Positions 1 to 7,964 of a stretch of DNA of 11,815 nt are shown here, piece by piece. The DNA is from a candidate division NPL-UPA2 bacterium (lineage in GTDB: Bacteria; Bacillota; UBA994). The stretch's first letter is position 1; every line of letters starts with the position of its first letter. The notes below the pieces were generated by a model, which was given only the letters and a program-made list of their open reading frames with translations, was not told the origin of the DNA and did not search any database. Position numbers and translations under genes: made by a program. Location: assembly GCA_018725205.1 (NCBI GenBank), contig QLUB01000057.1, positions 1-11,815 of the forward strand, read 5' to 3'.

Positions 1-6
1 ACTAGC

Positions 7-35
7 ATTATATACTAACGAACAATTGTTCGCAA
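7..35 (-). promoter_or_regulatory. Promoter firing leftwards out of the window, predicted for recA
   Basis: On the minus strand a perfect -10 TATAAT lies at 12-7. TTGCGA at 35-30 matches four of six bases of the -35 consensus, and the spacing is the ideal 17 bases. The LexA box sits inside it. It begins four bases after the cinA stop, so the downstream gene would have its own damage-inducible start as well as possible read-through from pgsA-cinA. The predicted transcription start falls at about position 1 or just outside. Confidence 0.75.
19..32 (-). promoter_or_regulatory. LexA (SOS) operator, perfect Gram-positive box
   Basis: CGAACAATTGTTCG is a perfect palindrome and an exact fit to the Bacillus-type LexA/DinR consensus CGAAC-N4-GTTCG. 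It covers the end of the -35 box and most of the spacer of the promoter at 35-7, the right place for repression. In Bacillota the gene after cinA is usually recA, a core SOS gene, which would start just beyond the left edge. SOS control of that gene is therefore a strong inference. Confidence 0.88.
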
Positions 36-38
36 TAG

Positions 39-524
39 TTATTTTTCTGCGAGCAGTAGGCCGAGCTGTAGAAGTGCGGCACACGCAGCTTGCTGTTTGA
101 TGGCCGCGCGCTCACCTGCAAAGAGAAAGCCTTGCATCTCTATGCGTTCATTTATGCTCACCGCTATAAACACCGTGCCTACCGGTTTTTCAGTGCTTCC
201 CCCGTCTGGCCCAGCGATACCGGTGATGGCAATAGCGGCGTCCGAGCCAAAGAGCGTCCTAACCCCAAGCAGCATTTCCGTCGCACACTGTAGAGACACG
301 GCACCATAACACTGCAGAGTCTCTGCACGCACTGAGAGCAGCTTCATCTTAGCAGCGTTAGCATAGCAAGTGGCCCCGCCTAAAAGAAAGCGCGACGCGC
401 CAGGTATTTCGGTAAGCGAATGACCGAGCAGTCCGCCGGTACAGGACTCAGCCAGCGCTAGAGTAAGACCTCTACTGGCTAATTCGAACCCCACTTCACG
501 CGCTAGGGCCTCGAGTTTAGTCAC
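39..524 (-). CDS. cinA: Nicotinamide-nucleotide amidase, single-domain CinA C-terminal (PncC)
   Basis: The CinA C-terminal domain hydrolyses nicotinamide mononucleotide to nicotinate mononucleotide, recycling pyridine nucleotides. Visible motifs are LAESCTGGLLG at 24-34 (catalytic Ser27), GGATCYANAAK at 49-59, TGIAGPDGG at 101-109 and KPVGTVFIAV at 113-122. At 161 residues it has only this domain. Most Bacillota CinA proteins are about 410 residues, with an N-terminal MoCF-type domain that is absent here, so PncC is an equally good name. The start is GTG 524, overlapping the pgsA stop in GTGA. Only a weak GAAGGG precedes it, so translation probably depends on coupling to pgsA. The stop at 41-39 lies four bases from the -35 box of the next promoter. 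Confidence 0.93.
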   Translation of the reverse strand: MTKLEALAREVGFELASRGLTLALAESCTGGLLGHSLTEIPGASRFLLGGATCYANAAKMKLLSVRAETLQCYGAVSLQCATEMLLGVRTLFGSDAAIAITGIAGPDGGSTEKPVGTVFIAVSINERIEMQGFLFAGERAAIKQQAACAALLQLGLLLAEK

Positions 525-1084
525 GGCTTAGGCCCTTCACTCGGCTGCCGTTCACCCAAAATGTCCCCTGCCGCTCGGAAGTAGTCAAACCCCGAGGCAA
601 CTGTAAACACTACGGCTACCCACAACGCGATTTCCTTAAAGGGGAACCCTACTAAGGAGAAGGGGTAATTGTTCACCATTACTGCGGTGATGGCGATAAT
701 TTGCGTAACGGTTTTTACCTTGGCAAACTTGCTCGCAGCAATTACTCTGCCCTCTGCGGCGGCGATACTCCGTAGGCCTGTCACCGCAAACTCACGCCCG
801 ATGATCACGATGGCAATCCAGGCCGGCAGGGCCGACATCGCCACTAACGATACGAGTGCCGACATGACCAGTAGTTTATCCGCGAGAGGGTCAAGCAGTT
901 TACCAAGATTGGTGACATTCTTCTGCTTGCGCGCCACATAACCATCCAGTCCGTCCGTTGCCGCCGCCACAATGAAGATGCCTGCGGCAATAAACTCGCC
1001 GTAACGCGCCTGCTCAAAGACAAAGAAGAGGAATACAGGCAAGAGAAAAATCCTAGACAACGTAATCCGATTGGCTAGATTCAC
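521..1084 (-). CDS. pgsA: CDP-diacylglycerol-glycerol-3-phosphate 3-phosphatidyltransferase
   Basis: Makes phosphatidylglycerophosphate from CDP-diacylglycerol and glycerol-3-phosphate, the committed step to phosphatidylglycerol and cardiolipin, in the membrane. The 187 residues carry the complete CDP-alcohol phosphatidyltransferase signature D-x2-DG-x2-AR-x8-G-x3-D-x3-D, at Asp44, Asp47, Arg52, Gly61, Asp65 and Asp69. Several hydrophobic segments flank it. I prefer GTG 1084 (MNLANRITLSR): a GGGGGTGG stretch lies about 5 bases upstream and MNLxNxIT is the usual N-terminus. TTG 1090 would sit directly on that site. The start overlaps the rimO end by 32 bases. The stop overlaps the cinA start in GTGA, so these two are translationally coupled. 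rimO-pgsA-cinA-recA is a common Bacillota order. Confidence 0.94.
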   Translation of the reverse strand: MNLANRITLSRIFLLPVFLFFVFEQARYGEFIAAGIFIVAAATDGLDGYVARKQKNVTNLGKLLDPLADKLLVMSALVSLVAMSALPAWIAIVIIGREFAVTGLRSIAAAEGRVIAASKFAKVKTVTQIIAITAVMVNNYPFSLVGFPFKEIALWVAVVFTVASGFDYFRAAGDILGERQPSEGPKP

Positions 1085-2396
1085 CGGCAACCACCCCCAG
1101 CAAATCGTATTCTAAGGCTTCCTCGATATGCGCGCGAATCAGTTGACCTTTGCTTGCACTGGTGTCGCGCACGTAGACGGCCCCATCGACTAAAGGCGCG
1201 TCTTTACGGGCTCGCCCCTTAATCCCTAGACCCTTAGGCCATGGCTCTTCCACCAATACGTCTACGGTTTGTCCGACAAAGCGCTGATTTCGTCGCTGAC
1301 TAACTTTTTGTTGTAGGGCCATAAGCTCGTGGTAGCGCAGATCTTTTACTTCCTCGCTTACTTGGTTAGGCATTGTCTCGGCGGGGGTTCCCTCCTCGCG
1401 CGAGTACTTAAACACACCGACGTGGTCAAACCATCCTTCTGCCACGAAATCACGGAGCTCCAAAAATTCGGCTTCCGTTTCCCCCGGGAATCCCACGATG
1501 AATGTAGTACGGATGGTTACATCTTCAATCTGCGCACGCAACTCCATCAGCAGCCTGCTTATCTCCGCCGGTGTGCCACGGCGATTCATGTCCGCGAGCA
1601 CTCTCTGGTTGATGTGCTGGAGCGGCAGATCGATGTACTTGCAAACACGCGGCAGTGAGGATATAGCTCCGATTAACTCAGGCGTAAATCCATCCGGATA
1701 GCAATAAAGCACGCGCAACCATGCAACCTCATTAATTTGTGACAGCTGCGAAAGGAGCTCCGGCAGACGAGACTCACCGTAGAGATCGCACCCGTAATGT
1801 GTGGTGTCTTGGGCGATAAGGTTAATCTCCCGTGCACCCTTTTGCGCTAACGACAAGACCTCGCGCACAATGCTTTCCATGCGCCGACTGCGATACTTCC
1901 CCCGCACTAGCGGGATAACGCAGTAGGAGCAGATGTTGTCACACCCCTCCGCCACTTTCACGTAAACGCTGTATATCTCTGTTGGCGTACGTTCAATTTC
2001 ATCTTCGTAGGCGTAAGCTACCTCGCCCACTGCGGTCACGCGCTCCCCGCGCACCGCCCGGTCGATGACTTCTCCTATGCTAGGAAAGCTATTAGTACCC
2101 ACCAATGCATCTATTTCGGGGATTTCTCCCATAAGCTCCGCAGCATATCTTTGGGAAAGACACCCTGTTACCACTAACGCCTTGCAGCGGCCTTGTTTGA
2201 GTCTTGCGGCGCGAAGAATCGCTTCGATGGACTCCTCTTTGGCTGCAGTTATAAAAGAGCAGGTGTTGACGATGACGACGTCGGCCTGCGTGTGCTCATT
2301 AACTAAGGTGTCGCCCCGCGTGCAGAGCAATCCCTGCATCAACTCACTGTCTACTTGATTCTTAGCGCACCCTAGGCTAATCATCGCGATTTGCAT
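1053..2396 (-). CDS. rimO: Ribosomal protein uS12 methylthiotransferase RimO
   Basis: Adds a methylthio group to a conserved aspartate of ribosomal protein S12 using two iron-sulfur clusters and SAM. At 447 residues it has family length. The N-terminal domain holds the three auxiliary-cluster cysteines: Cys10 in SLGCAKNQVD, Cys46 in VNTCSF and Cys79 in VTGCLSQRY. The radical SAM motif is CDNICSYC (152, 156, 159), followed by IPLVRGKYRSR. The C-terminal region from about 378 is a TRAM domain ending in EALEYDLLG. SLGCAKNQVDSE separates it from MiaB and MtaB paralogues. The ATG at 2396 follows a near-perfect AGGAGG 5 bases upstream; the longer frame to 2486 merely overlaps the preceding gene. 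The start lies 20 bases inside the upstream ygiQ-like gene and the end overlaps pgsA by 32 bases. Confidence 0.95.
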   Translation of the reverse strand: MQIAMISLGCAKNQVDSELMQGLLCTRGDTLVNEHTQADVVIVNTCSFITAAKEESIEAILRAARLKQGRCKALVVTGCLSQRYAAELMGEIPEIDALVGTNSFPSIGEVIDRAVRGERVTAVGEVAYAYEDEIERTPTEIYSVYVKVAEGCDNICSYCVIPLVRGKYRSRRMESIVREVLSLAQKGAREINLIAQDTTHYGCDLYGESRLPELLSQLSQINEVAWLRVLYCYPDGFTPELIGAISSLPRVCKYIDLPLQHINQRVLADMNRRGTPAEISRLLMELRAQIEDVTIRTTFIVGFPGETEAEFLELRDFVAEGWFDHVGVFKYSREEGTPAETMPNQVSEEVKDLRYHELMALQQKVSQRRNQRFVGQTVDVLVEEPWPKGLGIKGRARKDAPLVDGAVYVRDTSASKGQLIRAHIEEALEYDLLGVVAGESSQSDYVV

Positions 2397-4218
2397 GGTG
2401 TCCTCCTTTATTGCTGCTCCGGCGCGAAGGCTCCCGATGCCGCTCGGGCGGCACAAGGCATTTTGGTCCGTATCCGATAAGGTCATCCCGACCGGCAGCT
2501 TTCAGGGCTACGCGCACTGCGCTGTGGTTTTTAGGCAGGAAATACTGCAGCAGGGCTCGCTGTGCGTTCTTCTCTGCGGCGCTCTGCGCTACGTGTACTT
2601 TCTCCCTAGTGAGGGGGTGAATTCCGGTGTAGTACATGGCGGTAGAGAGAGACCCAGGTGTGGGTATGAAGTCCTGCACCTGTTCAGGGCGCAAGCGCTC
2701 ATCTCGCAAATACTCTGCCAGTTCTATGGCATCCTCGATGGTGCTGCCGGGGTGGCTCGACATAAAGTAAGGCACCACAAACTGCCGCTTGCCAAGTCTA
2801 GTGTTGGTCCGTTGGTAACGCGCAAGAAATTCCTGATACACTGCGTGTGAGGGTTTCCCCATCAAACGAAGCACGCGGGCGGACACATGCTCGGGGGCGA
2901 GTTTGAGTTGGCCACTGACATGGTGCTCACACAGCTCACTCAGGAACACATCGTCAGCGTCTAGCAGCACATAATCAAAACGCACTCCCGAGCGCACAAA
3001 GACTTTCTTGACTCCCGGCAGGCTCCGCACCGCACGCATTACCGCGAGGTATTCGTCGTGTCCCGTACGCAATTGGCGACAGGGCTTAGGGGACAGGCAC
3101 TCCTTCCCCCGACATGAGCCTTCCTCTGACTGCTTGGAGCAAGCAGGCACGTGAAAATTAGCCGTTGGGCCACCGATGTCATGGATATAGCCCTTGAAGT
3201 TAGGCAGAGTTGTCAGCAGACGCGCTTCCGCTACGATGGAAGCTAGGCTCCGGCGCTGAATGATTCTCCCCTGATGTGCAGTCAAAGCGCAGAAGGAACA
3301 GCCACCGAAGCACCCGCGATGGCTCGTGATGCTAAACTCGACCTCGTCAATGGCTTTTACGCCCTCTTTACCATATACGGGGTGCGGGCGCCGGGTAAAG
3401 TTTAGCCCGTACACCCAGTCCATCTGCTCCGTAGTAAGCGGCAGTGGAGGTAAATTGACACAGACATAGGTGTTTCCATGCCGCTGTGTCAGGGTGCGAC
3501 CGTGGTATGGATTTCCTTCGCTGTGCGCCATCCGAAAGGCATCTGCAAATTTGGTCTTATCCTGCGCAATCTCCTCATAGCTGGGAAGGAAGATAACACC
3601 ATGAGGAGCATTAGACACTTGGTAACAAGCACCCGGAAGGTCCGTAAAGTCATTGGTGCCACGCTTCAGTCGCTCGGCGACCGTTAACAGCGAGAACTCA
3701 CTCATGCCATACAGCAAGAGGTCGGCTTTGCTGTCAAGCAACACAGAACGGCGCAGCGAATCCGCCCAATAGTCGTAGTGTGTCAAGCGACGCAAAGAAG
3801 CCTCGATGCCACCTAGGATAATGGGCAGTCCGGGGAGAGCCTCGCGGGCGCGGTTTGCGTAGACTATTGAAGCCCGATCAGGGCGCAAGCCGCCCACGCT
3901 GCCGGGAGAAAAGTCATCGACGCGTCGCGGTTTGTGGGCAGGCGTGTAGTTGGCGACCATGGAGTCTAGGTTGCCGGCAGTGACCAACACCCCAAGCTTT
4001 GGTCGTCCAAGCACCTTAAAGGCATTAAGTTCACGCCAGTTGGGCTGCGCTATAATGCCTACTCGGTAGTCAGCACTCTCTAGCACCCTGCCTATCAAGG
4101 CAGCGCCGAAGCTTGGGTGGTCGACGTAGGCGTCACCGGTGACTAAGACAAAGTCTAGCTCGTCCCACCCACGCTGCACCATCTCCGTCCTAGACATCGG
4201 CAGCGGATTAGGGGACAA
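2377..4218 (-). CDS. YgiQ-family radical SAM protein
   Basis: A 613-residue protein of the YgiQ family (UPF0313), whose reaction is unknown. The conserved N-terminus is LPMSRTEM, then RGWDELDFVLVTGDAYVDHPSFG at about 16-38. A GGIEASLRR motif sits at 136-144. The radical SAM cluster motif is CFGGCSFC, with Cys303, Cys307 and Cys310. A second cysteine group (360, 369, 374, 380; pattern C-x8-C-x4-C-x5-C) is conserved in the family and may bind another metal site. I chose TTG 4218: AAGGGAG lies about 6 bases upstream, and the first residues (PLPMSR) align with the E. coli YgiQ region FLPMSREEM. ATG 4197 has a poor site and would cut that motif. It overlaps rodZ by 11 bases and rimO by 20 bases, so all three are translated from one message. 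Confidence 0.92.
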   Translation of the reverse strand: MSPNPLPMSRTEMVQRGWDELDFVLVTGDAYVDHPSFGAALIGRVLESADYRVGIIAQPNWRELNAFKVLGRPKLGVLVTAGNLDSMVANYTPAHKPRRVDDFSPGSVGGLRPDRASIVYANRAREALPGLPIILGGIEASLRRLTHYDYWADSLRRSVLLDSKADLLLYGMSEFSLLTVAERLKRGTNDFTDLPGACYQVSNAPHGVIFLPSYEEIAQDKTKFADAFRMAHSEGNPYHGRTLTQRHGNTYVCVNLPPLPLTTEQMDWVYGLNFTRRPHPVYGKEGVKAIDEVEFSITSHRGCFGGCSFCALTAHQGRIIQRRSLASIVAEARLLTTLPNFKGYIHDIGGPTANFHVPACSKQSEEGSCRGKECLSPKPCRQLRTGHDEYLAVMRAVRSLPGVKKVFVRSGVRFDYVLLDADDVFLSELCEHHVSGQLKLAPEHVSARVLRLMGKPSHAVYQEFLARYQRTNTRLGKRQFVVPYFMSSHPGSTIEDAIELAEYLRDERLRPEQVQDFIPTPGSLSTAMYYTGIHPLTREKVHVAQSAAEKNAQRALLQYFLPKNHSAVRVALKAAGRDDLIGYGPKCLVPPERHREPSRRSSNKGGHHANRDD

Positions 4219-4957
4219 AGGTAAACTCCCTTACATCGCCTGTCAGTGCGGGAAGTGGGGAACCATTGATCACGAGGTCCACGACCCGAGCTTTCCCAAG
4301 GCGCAAGTTCACACTTTTGCTGGCGCGAAAAGTCATTTCGGCACCGGCGGTAAGTGTCTGCGAAAACCGTTCGCCGTCTATGGTCACAGAAAGCCAGCAA
4401 CTCTCTGTCCGCACTCGTACGATCAATTCCATAGGCCACTGCCTTACCGCGTAGACGTCACGGATTCCTTCGCTCTGTCGCAATACCCAAGCCGGGCTAG
4501 GCGGCGGAGGCGGGTCTGGCAGTGGAGCTGTCTGGGGTGGCTCCGGTGGCGGCAACGTGGCTTCCGGTGCAGGTTCGGTGGGGGTTACAGGGGGAGAACT
4601 CCAATAGGCATAGTAGAGGCCCGCGCTAACAAACGCGGCGAGCATGATTAGTGCTCCGACCCATCGCCTCCATGGGATAACTGTAACTCGTCTGTAGTTT
4701 ACAGAGGGCGAGTTGGCAGGAGCGGCAAGCGTCGCGGCCTCAGGCAAAGGCAGATGCGTGTAGGCAACACCGAGCTCCTCGCTCAGGGTGCGGATAAATC
4801 CCCGCAGGTAAACGGCTCCGACTGACACGCTCTCGAATTCGCCTGCCTCAATCGCCGCAATGATGTGAGGCCTGATCTTGGTCTTGGCGTAAAGATCTTC
4901 TATAGACAAGCCTTGCGCTTCTCTCGCCGCCCTGAGCACAGCGCCTAATTCGTGCAC
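4208..4957 (-). CDS. RodZ-like membrane protein with Xre-type helix-turn-helix
   Basis: RodZ-family proteins link the MreB cytoskeleton to the membrane and help set cell shape. Residues 3-64 form a helix-turn-helix domain (LGAVLRAAREAQGLSIEDL, then KTKIRPHIIAAIEAGEF and GFIRTLSEELG). One membrane segment follows at about 99-118 after a basic RR-W-RR stretch, giving an N-in topology. A proline-rich extracellular linker occupies 122-156, including a run of five prolines. A small beta-rich domain (DUF4115-like, about 171-247) ends the protein. The start is GTG 4957, with GGGAGGTGA a few bases upstream. The corresponding Bacillus gene near pgsA is ymfM (rodZ). The stop overlaps the TTG start of the next gene by 11 bases. 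Assignment to the family is strong; a role with MreB is inference. Confidence 0.88.
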   Translation of the reverse strand: MHELGAVLRAAREAQGLSIEDLYAKTKIRPHIIAAIEAGEFESVSVGAVYLRGFIRTLSEELGVAYTHLPLPEAATLAAPANSPSVNYRRVTVIPWRRWVGALIMLAAFVSAGLYYAYWSSPPVTPTEPAPEATLPPPEPPQTAPLPDPPPPPSPAWVLRQSEGIRDVYAVRQWPMELIVRVRTESCWLSVTIDGERFSQTLTAGAEMTFRASKSVNLRLGKARVVDLVINGSPLPALTGDVREFTFVP

Positions 4958-4969
4958 ACCTTCACCTCC

Positions 4970-7102
4970 CTAGGAAATTCCCGAACGCTTGGCCTGGTCA
5001 TGAATGGCCTTAACCAAGGCGTGATTTTTGTTAATACTCCTCGGTTTACTGCCGTCAGCTGGCCCGACAATTCCCGCCTCTTGCATTTGGTCAACGATGC
5101 GCGCGGCGCGTGAGTAGCCAAGTCGCATGCGGCGCTGGAGCATAGAGACCGAAGCCTGACCGGTTTCTACAACAATGCGCACCGCATCGTCAAATCTTTC
5201 GTCAAGCCCGCCCTCTCCCTCTCTCGCAGTGTGGTCTGTTTCTTCTAGGCGATCAAGCGCGTCTACGTAAGCGGCTTCGCCTTGACTAGAGACAAAGTCC
5301 ACCACACGCTCGATTTCGCGGTTAGAGACAAATGCCCCCTGCACACGTCTAGCCTTGCTCTGCCCGACAGGCAAGAACAGCATGTCTCCCCTGCCAAGCA
5401 GCTTCTCCGCCCCCATCATGTCAAGTATGACACGTGAATCAACCGCTGAAGACACCGTAAATGACAGCCGCGAGGGAATGTTCGCCTTGATCAGGCCCGT
5501 GATCACATCCGTCGATGGGCGCTGCGTGCCTATTACTAGGTGCATGCCTGCGGCACGTGCCATTTGGGCCAGACGACATATGGCTTCTTCTACGTCGTTA
5601 CGCGCTACCATCATCAGGTCGGCAAGCTCATCTATAACAATAAGGATGAGCGGCATCCTCTCGGTAGCCTTTTCCTTGGCGCGCTCGTTAAATCTGTCGA
5701 TGTCACGTACGCCCGCTCGTGCAAAGGCAGCGTATCGCCTCTCCATTTCGCTTGTAGCCCATTTAAGAGCTGCAGCTGCTTTTTTGGGGTGATTCAGCAC
5801 CGGAGCAATCAGATGTGGCACACCATTGTAAGCCGACAGCTCTACCACCTTAGGGTCGATCAGCATCAGCTTCACTTCATCGGGCCGCGCCTTAAACAAC
5901 ACGCTACACACCAGCGTGTTGATGCAAACGCTCTTGCCTGTACCCGTAGCTCCGGCGATTAAGAGGTGCGGCATTTGCGCTAGATCCGCCACTACAGTGT
6001 TGCCCTCAATGTCCTTGCCGAGCGCTGCAGTCAGAGGTGCTGTGGCGTTGATGTACTCCGCGCTTTCCAGCACATCGCGGAGCAGGACGGAACTCCTAGC
6101 TTTGTTGGGCACCTCGATGCCAATGGCCGCTTTCCCAGGTATAGGAGCTTCTATTCGCACGCCCTCACTCGCGAGACTCATGGCGAGGTCATTGCTTAGC
6201 CCGGTCACCTTGCTCACCTTAGTACCGGGAGCCATCTGGATTTCGTAGCGCGTGCAAGTAGGTCCGCGTGTTACGTCCACTACTTTGGCCATAATGCCAA
6301 AATTAGCTAATGTCTCTTCCAAAATGCGAATGTTGTCTTTTTCCTCACGGCTGCCGCGTGCGTTACTTGGCTTTAGCCCTCGATTGAGCAAGATAAGGTC
6401 GGGCAGCGTGTAATCGCACTGCGGCAACTTAAGTTGCTCCAAGCGCCGCTCCTGTGTTCTAGGCTCCGGTATTTCAGGACGCGTAGGCTCGGGTGATGGC
6501 TCTTCAGCTTCATTAGTGGCAGCCGGGGCAGGTTTAGGCATCGCTTGTGCCTGCAGTTGCCCTCTTACCCAATTGTAACCTTTGGCACCTACATTGACAC
6601 CCAACCGAACTCCATCTCGCAGTGAGCTGCCCGTAAGCAAGAGTAAGCCAATCACAACTGTACTCCACACCAAAATCCATGCGCCGACGACCCCAAACAT
6701 GCTGACCGACAACCTACCCAAGGCCAGCCCCACAGCACCGACGCTGCCGCCGTCACTGAATGTCAGGAGAGGGCGCTGAATAGGCGGAATGACTAGAAAT
6801 AAGAACCCTAAGCCTGCGCCGACAAGTAGGGCGAGTGACAAACCTACCCTAAGCGACGCGCGCCGAGCAAGAGTAAGATAAGCGGAGTAGTATAGTGCCG
6901 CAAGAGAGAACACCACGGCCCCACCGCTCCCAAAGCCAAGCTCAAGCAGGTAGTTACTGACTCTGCCTGCTTGTCCGGTAAGTTCGGGCCAGAAGAGGCT
7001 GATTAGGGCGAAAGCAGCGGCAACAAACAGCAAGAGGCCACTTATCTCTTTGGGAAGACCCAAAGCGGGGCGCGGCGTCTTGGTGCGGTGGCGGCGTGGC
7101 AC
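4970..7102 (-). CDS. ftsK: DNA translocase FtsK/SpoIIIE
   Basis: Membrane-anchored AAA-type motor that pumps DNA through the closing septum during division and, in spore formers, into the forespore. The order is: hydrophobic membrane segments at about 20-160; a charged, Pro/Glu-rich linker at about 185-225; the motor domain at about 230-610; and a winged-helix gamma domain (about 635-690) that would read orienting sequences. Walker A is GATGTGKS at 384-391 and Walker B is LILIVIDE at 485-492, followed by LADLMM. GTQRPS at 525-530 is also typical. At 710 residues it resembles SpoIIIE/SftA-class proteins, not the much longer proteobacterial FtsK. The start is GTG 7102, with AGGAGGA 5 bases upstream. 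It lies 10 bases after uppP and 12 before the rodZ-like gene. Unlike the spore-specific genes it is intact, which fits a role in vegetative division. FtsK versus SpoIIIE specialisation cannot be decided from sequence. Confidence 0.96.
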   Translation of the reverse strand: MPRRHRTKTPRPALGLPKEISGLLLFVAAAFALISLFWPELTGQAGRVSNYLLELGFGSGGAVVFSLAALYYSAYLTLARRASLRVGLSLALLVGAGLGFLFLVIPPIQRPLLTFSDGGSVGAVGLALGRLSVSMFGVVGAWILVWSTVVIGLLLLTGSSLRDGVRLGVNVGAKGYNWVRGQLQAQAMPKPAPAATNEAEEPSPEPTRPEIPEPRTQERRLEQLKLPQCDYTLPDLILLNRGLKPSNARGSREEKDNIRILEETLANFGIMAKVVDVTRGPTCTRYEIQMAPGTKVSKVTGLSNDLAMSLASEGVRIEAPIPGKAAIGIEVPNKARSSVLLRDVLESAEYINATAPLTAALGKDIEGNTVVADLAQMPHLLIAGATGTGKSVCINTLVCSVLFKARPDEVKLMLIDPKVVELSAYNGVPHLIAPVLNHPKKAAAALKWATSEMERRYAAFARAGVRDIDRFNERAKEKATERMPLILIVIDELADLMMVARNDVEEAICRLAQMARAAGMHLVIGTQRPSTDVITGLIKANIPSRLSFTVSSAVDSRVILDMMGAEKLLGRGDMLFLPVGQSKARRVQGAFVSNREIERVVDFVSSQGEAAYVDALDRLEETDHTAREGEGGLDERFDDAVRIVVETGQASVSMLQRRMRLGYSRAARIVDQMQEAGIVGPADGSKPRSINKNHALVKAIHDQAKRSGIS

Positions 7103-7112
7103 AGATTTCCTC

Positions 7113-7928
7113 CTATCTCACCAGTAGCATAGTCAAAATGCCGACAGCCCACACATAGTAGGCAAAGTAACTGAGCTTGCCGCGCTTTAGCATTTGCACA
7201 AGGCCTAGAATAGCCACTACACCCGTGAGTGCGGCTACCAGAACGCCAACAACCATCCACCACAGTGGGAAGTTGAGCTGTGCGCCGAGCAAGCTGGGGG
7301 CTTCCAGCACAGACGCGCCCACAATTGCCGGAATTGATAAAAGGAAAGAGAAACGTGTGGCGGTTTCCCGATCGTAGCCGAGGAGAAGCCCTGTGCTGAT
7401 GGTGAGACCAGAGCGCGATATACCGGGGGTAATCGCTAGACCCTGCGCCAAACCAACAGCCAAGGCATCCCGTATGCGCATGTGCTGGAGAGTTTTCGTT
7501 CCCTGCATGCGAGAGACCACCAGCAGCATGATGCCCGTGATCATTAAGGCCAACGCAACAAAACGCGGGGAAGCAAAAAGGACGATGAACAGGTCCTTGA
7601 AAGCGATGCCAATCACACCGGTAGGCACGCTGGCAAGCACAAGCAGCAGGACTAGACGGCGATACAGCTTGACTTGGGCTGTCTGTCCTCCATTTGACAT
7701 CGGTCTCACAAAACTAAAACAGGCCATCAGAAGCTGTTTGATGTCCTTGGCAAAGACGATAGCGACAGAGATTAGCGTCCCAAGGTGCAGTGCCACTTCC
7801 AGCGCGACGCCCGAAGCCTGCACTCCTAAAAAGTGCTGACCCAAAACTAAGTGGCCGGAGCTAGAGACGGGAAGGAATTCGGTCAGCCCTTGGATGACAG
7901 CGAGAGTGACAATATCGCCGAGCGTCAA
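7113..7928 (-). CDS. uppP: Undecaprenyl-diphosphatase UppP/BacA
   Basis: Dephosphorylates undecaprenyl diphosphate to recycle the lipid carrier for peptidoglycan and other wall polymers; the family confers bacitracin resistance. It is a polytopic membrane protein of 271 residues, the usual length. Both signature regions are present: QGLTEFLPVSSSGHL at 13-27 (Glu17, Ser22-24, His26) and TPGISRSGLTI at 167-177 (Arg172). Hydrophobic segments alternate through to the C-terminus. The start is TTG at 7928, with AAAGGAG 8 bases upstream; no ATG or GTG can supply the conserved N-terminus. The stop is 10 bases before ftsK, so the two are co-transcribed. A BacA-type gene between ylzJ and ftsK is not the Bacillus arrangement, so it may be a lineage-specific insertion into an otherwise conserved order. 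Confidence 0.95.
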   Translation of the reverse strand: MTLGDIVTLAVIQGLTEFLPVSSSGHLVLGQHFLGVQASGVALEVALHLGTLISVAIVFAKDIKQLLMACFSFVRPMSNGGQTAQVKLYRRLVLLLVLASVPTGVIGIAFKDLFIVLFASPRFVALALMITGIMLLVVSRMQGTKTLQHMRIRDALAVGLAQGLAITPGISRSGLTISTGLLLGYDRETATRFSFLLSIPAIVGASVLEAPSLLGAQLNFPLWWMVVGVLVAALTGVVAILGLVQMLKRGKLSYFAYYVWAVGILTMLLVR

Positions 7929-7955
7929 CGCCTTCGCTCCTTTCCTACTAGAAGC

Positions 7956-7964
7956 ATTATACCA
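7956..7964 (-). promoter_or_regulatory. Candidate extended -10 promoter for uppP
   Basis: The minus strand reads TGGTATAAT, an exact extended -10 motif (TGn followed by TATAAT). It would start transcription near 7949, about 20 bases before the uppP TTG and just upstream of its AAAGGAG site (7943-7937). No good -35 hexamer lies 16-18 bases upstream, which an extended -10 can tolerate. The motif is embedded in the 3' arm of the hairpin. It could launch the uppP-ftsK-rodZ-ygiQ-rimO-pgsA-cinA run separately from the dap genes. Confidence 0.45.

Noticed and set aside
1053..2486. Longer rimO start at 2486
   Set aside because: The extra 30 residues are a shadow of the ygiQ-like gene; AGGAGG just before ATG 2396 and the MQIAMISLGC N-terminus fix the start.
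4139..4651. 170-codon plus-strand open frame opposite the rodZ-like gene
   Set aside because: It lies entirely opposite well-supported genes, has no recognisable motif and is low in complexity opposite the proline-rich linker; a shadow.
5355..5962. Plus-strand open frames opposite ftsK
   Set aside because: No family features or convincing ribosome binding site; they mirror the conserved motor domain on the other strand.
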